Assembly: GCA_965194535.1 (NCBI GenBank)
Contig: OZ239145.1
Location: forward strand, 186,001 to 250,000
Length of the DNA stretch: 64,000 nucleotides
From: Verrucolacustris abundans
Lineage (GTDB): Bacteria; Verrucomicrobiota; Verrucomicrobiia; Methylacidiphilales; Verrucolacustridaceae
Direction of reading: 5' to 3'
Made by a program: the position numbers and the translations under genes
Shown: piece after piece, positions 34,283 through 41,988 of the stretch
Numbering within the stretch: the first letter of the stretch is position 1
Layout of the letters: every line of letters starts with the position of its first letter
The notes under the pieces: generated by a model
The model's input: only the letters and a program-made list of their open reading frames with translations
The model's database searches: none
What the model was told of the DNA's origin: nothing

Positions 34283-34588
34283 ATGACGTTCGCCTTTCTT
34301 ACAATGGCCTTGGTTGGTGTGCTTTTTTCCAATCTTCCCGTGCCGGTTCAGGCGGGGCCGGTGAAATCCTGCTGTTGTGGCGAGACGGATCAGCCTTGTC
34401 ACTCCCCAGCGGTTCCAACTCCCTGTTCTGCCTGTCCTACTCCTTCTACTTCGGTGATGGCACTTCCCTCTGCACGGGTAGAGTTGTCGTTGCCCACCTC
34501 TTCTCCAATAAGCTCCGAGCAGAAAGCCCTTTCTGCTTCGGTCCGTACGGAGCGACCGCTTCTGACGCCTCCCCGAATTCTCTCCTGA
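34283..34588 (+). CDS. small exported Cys-rich protein
   Basis: This 101-residue frame starts with a signal peptide (FLTMALVGVLFSNLPVPVQA) followed by Cys-rich text KSCCCGETDQPCHSPAVP and CSACP, and ends with a Ser/Pro/Leu-rich tail. The layout resembles short exported proteins found beside copper or heavy-metal systems. It lies just before the tiny Cys-rich peptide gene on the same strand. The C-terminus is low in complexity, so the extent of the protein is uncertain. Confidence 0.5.
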   Translation: MTFAFLTMALVGVLFSNLPVPVQAGPVKSCCCGETDQPCHSPAVPTPCSACPTPSTSVMALPSARVELSLPTSSPISSEQKALSASVRTERPLLTPPRILS

Positions 34589-34661
34589 TTCGCGACGTGC
34601 CCGGCAACGATTCCGGGGCTTTCACGTCCGTTCTTTGAAACTTCAATCAGGAGATAAAAAT

Positions 34662-34790
34662 ATGAAATATGTTCTCTTGGCTATGGCGGTGCTCTTCACC
34701 GCAGGATTGGCCTTCGCGGCCGACTGCTGTGGGTGCAAATGCGCCAAGTGCCAACCGGGCGAATGTCAGACCTGCGATTGCGGGTGCTGA
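34662..34790 (+). CDS. 42-residue exported metallothionein-like peptide
   Basis: A good ribosome-binding site (AGGAG, 7 bases before ATG) precedes a signal peptide ending FAADCC. The mature part, about 22 residues, contains nine cysteines in C-C, C-x-C and C-x-x-C spacing and ends CDCGC. No aromatic residue is present in it. Such composition indicates metal chelation (copper, zinc or similar) outside the cytoplasm. A strong terminator follows. It was too short to be found by a length filter of 60 residues. Confidence 0.7.
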   Translation: MKYVLLAMAVLFTAGLAFAADCCGCKCAKCQPGECQTCDCGC

Positions 34791-34807
34791 GCCTGAGTTA
34801 GCCTATT

Positions 34808-34848
34808 GGGGCGTGTATCCTTCGGGGTGCACGCCCCCCTTTTTTTTT
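34808..34848 (+). terminator. intrinsic terminator after the Cys-rich peptide
   Basis: GGGGCGTG (34808-34815) pairs with CACGCCCC (34830-34837) and is followed by nine T. This is a textbook intrinsic terminator and marks the end of the 34283-34790 transcript. Confidence 0.9.
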
Positions 34849-34861
34849 GTTGGGGGGAAGT

Positions 34862-35149
34862 TTAGTAGCGGCGGGTGGTGCCTTTGTCAGCGTAGGGGGA
34901 ACTTTTCTTGCCACCCCGCTCCAAGGGAACAGATGACGATGATGAGCATTTTGATTTCTTGCTGGAGCAGCAAGAATCCTCTGATTTGCAGCACTCGTTG
35001 CACGCCTTGGTGCAGTTCGGTGTAGAGCAGCAGGGAGCATTGGTAGGGCAGCATTCGTTGCACTTTTTCTGGCAGGGTTCTGCTTGGACGAAGGATAGGA
35101 AGGGAAGAAGAAGGAGGACGGGTAGAGTCAGGTGATGGATGAATTTCAT
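34862..35149 (-). CDS. exported Cys-rich protein with CNECC repeats
   Basis: This 95-residue protein has a signal peptide (LTLPVLLLLPFLSFVQA) and a mature part with 13 cysteines, mostly in the repeated text CNECC, APCC and DSCC, then a Ser/Lys-rich tail. It looks like an extracytoplasmic metal-binding protein. It faces the 42-residue peptide gene across its terminator. The function is inferred from composition only. Confidence 0.65.
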   Translation of the reverse strand: MKFIHHLTLPVLLLLPFLSFVQAEPCQKKCNECCPTNAPCCSTPNCTKACNECCKSEDSCCSSKKSKCSSSSSVPLERGGKKSSPYADKGTTRRY

Positions 35150-35179
35150 GTCACAAGAATATCGTTGCGAGGAGCGGGG

Positions 35180-37003
35180 TCAACGTCCTGCTGTAGATGC
35201 ATCGAGAGACTGTAACTGGGCGGATGCAGCACTCGCGTTGTCAGGTTGATTAAGTTCACGATAGAGAGCAGCAAGAAGACTCCAGCTAGCGCGGTTTTTG
35301 GGCTCCAGTTGGGTGGCGCGTTCGGCGTGGGGCAAGGCCTCAGCATAACGATCCAAGCCTGCATAGGCTGTCGCCAAGTTTAGCCAAGCGCGAGATTCGG
35401 TGGGGGCGAGTTGGGTTGCGGTTTCAGATGCGGCCACAGCATCCGCAAAATCGTGTGCGGCGTTTAAGCTGGCTGCGAGTTGAACCCATGCGCGTGGATC
35501 CTCAGGCCCGTACTTTGTGGCAGATTCGGCGGCTTGCCGGGCGTCGGCTAGCTGCCCTGTTGCAAGGCGAGAGGCGGAAAGAGTGGACCATGCGCGGGAT
35601 GATTCGGGGTTTAATCGCGTGGCGTCTTGGGATGGTGATTTAGCTTTCTCGAATTGGCCTTGGGAGAGGTAGAGCTCGCTGAGGCCCTCCGCCGTATCGG
35701 CGTCTTCGGGGTCGAGGCGATAGGCAACTTCCATCTCCTCAATCGCCAAAGCTGGGCGATCCGTTTGGAGAAGCAGGCCTGAAAGAAAGCGGTGGGGTTC
35801 GGGATTTTGCGGATCTTTCAAAATGGCGAGGCGGATATCTGCTTCGGCCTCCTTGGGGTGATTCAGGGCGAGGCGAGTGAGCGCTCGTCGAAGAAGGAGT
35901 CCGGCATCGTTGGGATGTTTTTCGATAACTTGGGTAATCGCTTTTTCCGATTGGGCAAAATCTTGATCCAGAACGGTCTGTTCGGCGGAGGAGACGGCGG
36001 GATCAAAGAAAGTGTTCCGATCTGTCCATTTTGAGAGAGTTCGAATATCGGAGAAGTGGCCGGGCTGACGCGTGGCATCCCAAAGAGAGGTGAGGGCGGA
36101 GTTTGCAACTGCCTCAGATCGGGCGGGGGCGCTTCGGGCGAGTAGGGGAAGAGATCCGCGGGAGGCGAGGCCGACGATCTGGTTTTGGGCGTTGAGAACA
36201 GGGGAGCCGGATTGACCGGGCATGAGGGGTATGGTGGTGGATAAAGTTCCGTCTTTTGCCTTGGCTCTACTTTGGCCCCGAGAAGTTAGAGGAAGATCAA
36301 TGGAGAGAGGAAAGCCAGAAACGGTTAGGGACTCGTGGGGAGCAGGATCATGATCGGCGAGAACGAGATAGTATTCGGATGGGGCTGCGGTTTGAATCAA
36401 AACAGCGTCGGCAGAGAAGTCACCAGGACAGACGGTTTTTGCGGGAAAAATTTGGCCTAGAGAATTTCGAATCATAACTCTTTTACGTCCCGCGACAACG
36501 TGGGCAGCCGTGAGAACGACGCCGTTTGAGGAGACGAAAGAGCCCGATCCGATGCCTCTTCCTTGATCATCTTGGATTTGGACGAGAGCGCGGGAGATCT
36601 TTGGATCCAGGAAGCCGAGGGTCATTCGGTCGGGGCGAAGCATGGTTGCAAGAGAGCGGGAGAGTGGATCACCGAGTTGTCCTGCACGTTCCAGGGCGGC
36701 TTTGGCTTGGGCGAGTTTTCCTTGGTGAAGAAGGCTACGGCCGAGGATGCGTTGGATTTCGGGATCTTGAGGGGCGACGAGGAGAGCATGGCGGGCAGCT
36801 TTTTCTGCCTCTGCATATCGTCCTGCAAAATCGAGTGCACGGGCTTTGAGTTTGCGAGCCTCGGGGTCGTCCTTGTTCCACCAGAGGGCTTGCGTGGCAG
36901 CAATCAGGGGGCGGTTATTTCCGCGAGGCGGCCAAAGTTTTTCTTCTTCTGAAAAAGTAAAAAAAGGAAGGAGAGTGCCAAAGAGAAAAAGTGAAAATTT
37001 CAT
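35180..37003 (-). CDS. exported trypsin-like serine protease with TPR repeats
   Basis: This 607-residue protein has a signal peptide, then TPR repeats (about 35-115), a chymotrypsin-like protease domain (about 135-300) and many further TPR repeats to the end. The triad is visible as H168 in LTAAHVV, D199 in FSADAVLI and S265 in PGQSGSPV. There is no PDZ domain, unlike DegP. It probably works in the periplasm, with TPR repeats holding a substrate or partner. It stands alone with no operon partner. Confidence 0.88.
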   Translation of the reverse strand: MKFSLFLFGTLLPFFTFSEEEKLWPPRGNNRPLIAATQALWWNKDDPEARKLKARALDFAGRYAEAEKAARHALLVAPQDPEIQRILGRSLLHQGKLAQAKAALERAGQLGDPLSRSLATMLRPDRMTLGFLDPKISRALVQIQDDQGRGIGSGSFVSSNGVVLTAAHVVAGRKRVMIRNSLGQIFPAKTVCPGDFSADAVLIQTAAPSEYYLVLADHDPAPHESLTVSGFPLSIDLPLTSRGQSRAKAKDGTLSTTIPLMPGQSGSPVLNAQNQIVGLASRGSLPLLARSAPARSEAVANSALTSLWDATRQPGHFSDIRTLSKWTDRNTFFDPAVSSAEQTVLDQDFAQSEKAITQVIEKHPNDAGLLLRRALTRLALNHPKEAEADIRLAILKDPQNPEPHRFLSGLLLQTDRPALAIEEMEVAYRLDPEDADTAEGLSELYLSQGQFEKAKSPSQDATRLNPESSRAWSTLSASRLATGQLADARQAAESATKYGPEDPRAWVQLAASLNAAHDFADAVAASETATQLAPTESRAWLNLATAYAGLDRYAEALPHAERATQLEPKNRASWSLLAALYRELNQPDNASAASAQLQSLDASTAGR

Positions 37004-37026
37004 GCCGTATATGGCCGGCGTTGATT

Positions 37027-38043
37027 TTAGAGAAGTGTGGATTGGGATGCGGGGGGTTTGAGCCCGAGGACTTCATACGCACGAGGAAGAGCGACACGTC
37101 CTTGTTGGGTGCGTTGGATATAGCCTTCAAGGATGAGGTACGGTTCGTGGACCTCCTCGAGAGTGCCTGGTTCTTCTCCTACCGAGGCGGCTAGGGAGTG
37201 GAGTCCCGCAGGTCCTCCCTTCCATTTGCCCGTGAGGGCTTGGAGGAGACGTTTATCCATTTCGTCCAAACCGTGTTGATCGATCTCAAGCATCTCGAGG
37301 GCGGCAATCGCGGTAGCAGCGGAGGCGGTCCCTTGGGTACGGGCGAGCGAGTAATCACGAACCCAGCGGAGGAGGTTGTTTGCGATGCGTGGGGTGCCTC
37401 GGCAACGCCGAGCGATTTCTGGGGCGGCCTGTGGCTCGAGTTTAACTTCCAAGAGAGAAGCGGAGCGTTGCACGATGGTCGTAAGATCTTCGACCGAGTA
37501 GTAGTCGAGTCGGTGGGCGACGCCGAATCGGGAGCGAAGGGGGGCACTGAGAAGGCCGGCACGCGTAGTGGCTCCAATCAGCGTAAAGCGGGGAAGGTTA
37601 AGGCGAACGGAGCGGGCGGCGGGGCCTTGATCGATGACGATATCGATTCGAAAATCTTCTACTGCGGGGTAGAGGTACTCTTCGATGACTTTGGAGAGGC
37701 GATGAATTTCGTCGATGAAGAGGATATCTCCCTCTTGTAGGCCCGTGAGCAGGCCGGCGAGGTCGCCTGCTTTTTCGATGGCAGGGCCTGAGGTGGTACG
37801 GACCGTGGCATTCATCTCTGCTCCGAGAATATGAGCGAGAGTTGTTTTGCCGAGGCCGGGGGGCCCGCTCAGGAGAAGGTGATCGAGGGGTTGCGATCGG
37901 GCGCGTGCGGAGTCGATCAGGATGCCGAGACGGTCTTTTAGTTTGGGTTGTCCTGTAAAATCGGTGAGGCGTGAGGGGCGGAGGGACTGTTCGATAGCAT
38001 CGCCCGAGGGGGTATTGAGTTTTTCTAGGGGTTTAGCGGACAT
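37027..38043 (-). CDS. ruvB: Holliday junction DNA helicase RuvB
   Basis: About 338 residues from ATG 38043, the usual length. The AAA+ motor has Walker A SGPPGLGKTTLAH, Walker B LFIDEIHRL, sensor text GATTRAGLLSAPLRSRFG and the C-terminal winged helix ending GYIQRTQQGRVALPRAYE. RuvB drives branch migration of Holliday junctions with RuvA. The usual partner ruvA is not adjacent. A possible 20-residue N-terminal extension to 38103 is unlike the family and is not used. Confidence 0.96.
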   Translation of the reverse strand: MSAKPLEKLNTPSGDAIEQSLRPSRLTDFTGQPKLKDRLGILIDSARARSQPLDHLLLSGPPGLGKTTLAHILGAEMNATVRTTSGPAIEKAGDLAGLLTGLQEGDILFIDEIHRLSKVIEEYLYPAVEDFRIDIVIDQGPAARSVRLNLPRFTLIGATTRAGLLSAPLRSRFGVAHRLDYYSVEDLTTIVQRSASLLEVKLEPQAAPEIARRCRGTPRIANNLLRWVRDYSLARTQGTASAATAIAALEMLEIDQHGLDEMDKRLLQALTGKWKGGPAGLHSLAASVGEEPGTLEEVHEPYLILEGYIQRTQQGRVALPRAYEVLGLKPPASQSTLL

Positions 38044-38108
38044 TGGATAAGGATGACGGAAGGAGGAAAGTTTGAAAGTGGGAAGGTGGGTCGCTATGTC
38101 CACATAAG

Positions 38109-38777
38109 GTGAAAGCTATTTGGACGGCAATTTTTGATTGGGATGGGGTGATCCTGGATAGCTCGCGTCATCATGAGGAGAGTTGGGAAAGATTGGCGAG
38201 GGAGGAGGGCAAGATTTTGCCTGAGGGTCATTTTTTGAAAGGATTTGGGAGGAGGAATGTGGAGATCATGAGGGATATGCTCCACTGGTCTGAGGATTTG
38301 AATGAAATTCAGAGGCTGAGTTTAAGGAAAGAGGAGTTGTATCGGGAGGTGGTGAAGGCTTGGGGTATTGAGCCACTGCCTGGGGTTCGGCAGTGGTTGG
38401 AGCGGCTTCGGGAGGGGGGGATCGCGTGTGGAATTGGCTCCTCTACGGAGGACAGGAACGTAAAGCTGGGTTTAGAGATCTTGGACTTGGAGATGTTTTT
38501 TAAAACAGCAGTGACGGCGGAGGATGTGAAGAGAGGGAAGCCTGCACCGGATGTTTTTTTAGAGGTGGCCAGTCGCTTGGGGGCAAGACCTGAAAGGTGT
38601 GTAGTTTTTGAGGACGCGCCGGCGGGGGTGGAGGCGGGGCGGGCGGCAGGGATGAAGGTGGTCGGGGTAACGACAACGCATCCTGGGGGGCATTTGGAAA
38701 GTGTAGATCGGGAGGTTGAGAGACTGGATGAGCTTAGCATTCAAGAGGTTGAAGGTTGGTTCGGGCAGTCGGCTTGA
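38109..38777 (+). CDS. HAD-family phosphatase/phosphomutase-like protein
   Basis: This 222-residue protein has the nucleophile Asp and acid/base Asp (D10 and D12) in FDWDGVILDS, the cap domain from about 20 to 85, GIGSSTEDRN (motif II), KRGKPAPDVF (Lys) and VFEDAPAGVEAG (motif IV). This fits beta-phosphoglucomutase-like or phosphoglycolate phosphatase-like enzymes, but the substrate is not predicted. GTG 38109 is used. It precedes mlaEFD by 31 bases. Confidence 0.88.
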   Translation: MKAIWTAIFDWDGVILDSSRHHEESWERLAREEGKILPEGHFLKGFGRRNVEIMRDMLHWSEDLNEIQRLSLRKEELYREVVKAWGIEPLPGVRQWLERLREGGIACGIGSSTEDRNVKLGLEILDLEMFFKTAVTAEDVKRGKPAPDVFLEVASRLGARPERCVVFEDAPAGVEAGRAAGMKVVGVTTTHPGGHLESVDREVERLDELSIQEVEGWFGQSA

Positions 38778-38808
38778 TGCGGGGGTAGGTGTTCCCTAGT
38801 ACAGATGG

Positions 38809-39606
38809 ATGGGCTGGGCCGTGTATTTAGCGGGTAAATTTGGAGCCGTTTTCACGGAGTCCTGTCGGACGGCTGGATCGGTCTTCATTCTTCTCGGCGA
38901 TACCTTGCGGAGCATGGTGCAGTATCGAATTCGGTGGGATCAGCTTTGGGAGCAGATGTACTTCATTGGAATTCGTTCGCAGGTTGTGGTTTTGACGACG
39001 GGAGCATTCACGGGCGCGGTGTTTGCGGCCCAGGTATGGTTTCAGTTTAAAAGATTTGGCATGGAGTCCGCCATCGGGCCGACCGTCTCGATTGCAATGT
39101 GTCGCGAGTTAGGACCCGTTTTATGTTGTTTGCTTTTAGCGGGAAGAGTGGGAGCAGCGATGGCCGCCGAGTTGAGTTCCATGAAGATTACCGAGCAGGT
39201 GGACGCCCTGCGGGCGTTGGGGGTGTATCCGACGGAGTATCTGATTGTGCCGAGGTTTTTAGCTTTGGTGATATCGGCACCGATTTTGACCGGGCTGGCT
39301 TTGGTCACGGGAATCGGATGTGGATACTTTGTTGCAGTAAAAATATTTGGTGTGGATGGGGCATACTATTGGGACAACACGATTAAATTTACGGATAGCA
39401 AAGACGTGGTGATTGCACTGATCAAATCCTTCATTTTTGCGGTGATTATTGCGGCGATCGCTTGTCATAAGGGAATGAACTGCCCGCCTGGTACGGCGGG
39501 GGTAGGCAAGACGACGACCGAGGCGGTCGTTAACGCGTCTCTGGCTCTATTGATTGTGAACTTCTTTCTAACGGTGCTTTTGAATGCGCTTCTCTACTCC
39601 AACTGA
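38809..39606 (+). CDS. mlaE: MlaE-family lipid ABC transporter permease
   Basis: This 265-residue inner-membrane protein has five or six predicted helices. The MlaE/YrbE signatures MYFIGIRSQVVVLTTGAFTG, REGPVL-like RELGPVLCCLLLAGRVGAA and MKITEQVDALRALGV are present. With MlaF and MlaD it transports phospholipid between the membranes, keeping the outer-membrane asymmetry. mlaF follows after 8 bases. Confidence 0.93.
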   Translation: MGWAVYLAGKFGAVFTESCRTAGSVFILLGDTLRSMVQYRIRWDQLWEQMYFIGIRSQVVVLTTGAFTGAVFAAQVWFQFKRFGMESAIGPTVSIAMCRELGPVLCCLLLAGRVGAAMAAELSSMKITEQVDALRALGVYPTEYLIVPRFLALVISAPILTGLALVTGIGCGYFVAVKIFGVDGAYYWDNTIKFTDSKDVVIALIKSFIFAVIIAAIACHKGMNCPPGTAGVGKTTTEAVVNASLALLIVNFFLTVLLNALLYSN

Positions 39607-39614
39607 GAAAATCG

Positions 39615-40361
39615 ATGTTACAACTCAAAGAAATATGGAAAAGCATGGGGGGCCAAGAGGTTTTGCGCGGCGTCAATTTGAGATTAGGGCCGGCGGAGCG
39701 TGTGGTTGTGATTGGGCGAAGCGGGTGCGGCAAGAGTGTGATGCTTCGTGTGATCATGGGGCTCTTGCAACCCGAGGCAGGGGAAGTTTTTTTTGAAGGT
39801 AAGAAGCTGACGGGGCTGAGTGAGGAGGAGTGGAACCCATACCGAAGAAAGATTGGGATGCTTTTTCAAGGAGCTGCGCTGTTCGATTCGCTGACCGTTT
39901 TTGATAATCTGGCGTTTCCTTTGCGGGAGCAGGGAGAGAAAAGTGAGTCCGTGTTAAGGGACAAGGTGGCTGAGGCTCTGAAGATTGTTTCCCTAAGTGG
40001 GACGGAGGAGAAGATGCCTGCGGAGTTGAGTGGCGGAATGAAGAAGAGGGCGGCTTTGGCGAGGGCCATTATTTCTCGACCCGACATCATGTTGTACGAT
40101 GAACCTACGACTGGGTTGGACCCGATTGTGGCGGATAGCATTAATCGACTGATCCTGCACTTAGGGAAGATGTTTGGTATGGCCTCGATTGTGGTGACGC
40201 ACGATATGGTGAGTGCGCGAATGGTAGGGGAAAGGATTTCCTATTTGCACGAAGGCAAGATTTACTTCGAAGGCACGCCTGAACAGGTGGATCGGTGTGA
40301 GGATCCTCTGGTACGCGACTTTGTTCGAGGGCATGCTGAAGGAATCGGAATCACAGGATAA
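39615..40361 (+). CDS. mlaF: MlaF-family lipid ABC transporter ATP-binding protein
   Basis: This 248-residue ATPase has Walker A GRSGCGKSVMLR, the Q-loop IGMLFQGAALFDSLTV (an Mla-type sequence), signature LSGGMKKRAALARA, Walker B IMLYDEPTTGLDP and H-loop VVTHDMVSA. It powers lipid transport through MlaE and MlaD. It lies between mlaE and mlaD on the same strand with 8-13 base gaps. Confidence 0.95.
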   Translation: MLQLKEIWKSMGGQEVLRGVNLRLGPAERVVVIGRSGCGKSVMLRVIMGLLQPEAGEVFFEGKKLTGLSEEEWNPYRRKIGMLFQGAALFDSLTVFDNLAFPLREQGEKSESVLRDKVAEALKIVSLSGTEEKMPAELSGGMKKRAALARAIISRPDIMLYDEPTTGLDPIVADSINRLILHLGKMFGMASIVVTHDMVSARMVGERISYLHEGKIYFEGTPEQVDRCEDPLVRDFVRGHAEGIGITG

Positions 40362-40374
40362 GGAAAGGAGTCTT

Positions 40375-41088
40375 ATGAAAGAAGGCAATTTAGAGACAAA
40401 AGTGGGGTTCTTCGTTATCGCGGGCCTGGTGGCTACCGCTACCCTGATTGTGGCTTTTGGAAAGCTGGGGAATTACTTTCGTAAAACGTATCCTGTGATC
40501 GTGGAGTTTGAGGATGCGAGGGATATTTTAAAAAATTCAAAGGTTTTGCTTCGGGGAGCTCAGATTGGAATTGTTTCGGACACTCCCATCTATCGGGTGG
40601 GGCAAAATTACGTGGAGTTGACCCTACGGATCGATGATGGGACCCAGTTGCCTGCCCATTCGAAATTCAGGATTGATCAGTATGGGATGTTGGGGGATCG
40701 GTTTGTTCGGGTGGTTCCTCCTGAGACCATGGACGGAACATTTATTCAGCCTGGGGAGAGAGTGAAGGGGGAGCAGGAGGCAGGTTTAAATGCGATGCTG
40801 GCTTCGGCGGGGCCTGCCTTGGATGATATTCGATCTGCGGCAAGGAGGGTAGACGGGTTTGCGAAATCGGCTCAGGCACTGTTGGATGAGGCAAAGAATG
40901 GTAAAGGCCCTCTCTACACCATGATGAAAGACGAGAAGATGGCGCAAGACATGAAAAACTTGATGGCGAATTTAAGAAAGCATGGAGTTCTGTTTTACAG
41001 TGATGATTCGGGAAAGGGAGACGAAGAGGGAGAGGGCAGAAAGAAAGCAGACAAAAAAACGTCTTCCCTTGAGCGCTCGCGTCCGTGA
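40375..41088 (+). CDS. mlaD: MlaD-family MCE protein
   Basis: About 237 residues from ATG 40375, which has AAGGAG 6 bases upstream. There is one N-terminal membrane helix (ETKVGFFVIAGLVATATLI), then the MCE domain (about 40-120) with VLLRGAQIGIVSDTPI and the beta-rich core, and a Lys/Glu-rich tail. The hydrophobic tunnel of MCE rings carries lipids across the periplasm. The frame is open upstream inside mlaF but that part is not used. mlaB and mlaC are not present nearby. Confidence 0.9.
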   Translation: MKEGNLETKVGFFVIAGLVATATLIVAFGKLGNYFRKTYPVIVEFEDARDILKNSKVLLRGAQIGIVSDTPIYRVGQNYVELTLRIDDGTQLPAHSKFRIDQYGMLGDRFVRVVPPETMDGTFIQPGERVKGEQEAGLNAMLASAGPALDDIRSAARRVDGFAKSAQALLDEAKNGKGPLYTMMKDEKMAQDMKNLMANLRKHGVLFYSDDSGKGDEEGEGRKKADKKTSSLERSRP

Positions 41089-41780
41089 GCGGTTCGGCTG
41101 GGGCGATTCTTTTGGCGGCTGGGCAGGGCCGGAGGTTGGGTCATGATAAATCGATCACGGCCATCGCGGGGCGTCCTGTTTTGGCGTACGGGTTGGAGGC
41201 GTTGCTAGGGATTCGCGATATCGAAAAGGTGGTGGTGGCTGTACGTGAGGATGTGCAGGAGGAGGCGAAACTTTGGATCGGGAAGAATTATCCAAATGAG
41301 GCCAAGAGAGTGGAGGTGATTGTTGGAGGTAAGGAGAGGCAGGACTCGGTTTGGGAGGGGTTGGAGGCGTTAGGGGGTGGGGCTGAGTGGGCCGTGGTGC
41401 ACGACGCGGCACGAGTTTTAACAACGGCGGGGCTGATTCAGAGAGTGATGGCGGGGGCTAAAAGGTCGGGAGCCGCTGCGGCGGCTCGAAAGATGAGTGA
41501 TACGGTAAGACAGGCGGATGGGCAGGGAAATGTTGTGCGTCTGTTAGATCGGGAGGGGTTGTGGAGGATGGAGACCCCGCAGGTGGTGCGGGGGACGATT
41601 TTGCGGCAGGGTTTACAGAAGGCACGGGCTGAGGGAAAGACGGTCACGGATTGTATGGCGGCGGCGGAGCTGGCGGGGGTAAAGGGAATTTTGGTCGAGG
41701 CGACCGAACCCAATCTGAAGATCACGCTCGCGTCGGATTGGCAGTTGGCCGAAGTTTGGTTAAAGGCTGGAAGCAAGTAG
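41085..41780 (+). CDS. ispD: 2-C-methyl-D-erythritol 4-phosphate cytidylyltransferase
   Basis: This 231-residue protein makes CDP-methylerythritol in the non-mevalonate isoprenoid pathway. The CTP loop LLAAGQGRRLGHDKSI, VVHDAAR, the SDTVRQ strand and the ETPQV text are recognisable. It starts with GTG in the overlap with mlaD. The stop lies 1 base before the convergent tRNA-Glu gene. ispF is not adjacent. Confidence 0.93.
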   Translation: MSGSAGAILLAAGQGRRLGHDKSITAIAGRPVLAYGLEALLGIRDIEKVVVAVREDVQEEAKLWIGKNYPNEAKRVEVIVGGKERQDSVWEGLEALGGGAEWAVVHDAARVLTTAGLIQRVMAGAKRSGAAAAARKMSDTVRQADGQGNVVRLLDREGLWRMETPQVVRGTILRQGLQKARAEGKTVTDCMAAAELAGVKGILVEATEPNLKITLASDWQLAEVWLKAGSK

Positions 41781-41781
41781 T

Positions 41782-41854
41782 TGGCGCTGACGGGATTCGA
41801 ACCCGTGTATGGTCCTTGAAAGGGACCTGTCCTAGGCCTCTAGACGACAGCGCC
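41782..41854 (-). tRNA. tRNA-Glu (anticodon TTC)
   Basis: On the minus strand the acceptor GGCGCTG/CAGCGCC, D-arm, anticodon stem GGTCC/GGACC with loop CTTTCAA (anticodon TTC), and T-arm ACGGGTTCGAATCCCGT form a normal cloverleaf. The CCA end is not encoded. The 3' end is 1 base from the end of ispD. Confidence 0.96.
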
Positions 41855-41918
41855 GAGAAGTTGAAAAGAGTATCTCACAGGCGGATTAGGCCAAGGCAAA
41901 GGTTCCGATGTAGATTCA

Positions 41919-41956
41919 GATATATCGATATATCATGATAAGTTGATATATATATC
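41919..41956 (+). promoter_or_regulatory. AT-rich palindromes upstream of metH
   Basis: GATATATCGATATATC (41919-41934, a perfect palindrome) and GATATATATATC (41945-41956, also perfect) flank ATGATAAGTT between the divergent tRNA-Glu and metH genes. The pair ends 32 bases before the metH start. This looks like a repressor site of the ArsR/SahR or MetJ kind, but no such consensus was tested. Confidence 0.5.
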
Positions 41957-41988
41957 GACAGAGGATAAAACCTGTCTAGGCTTGAAGC

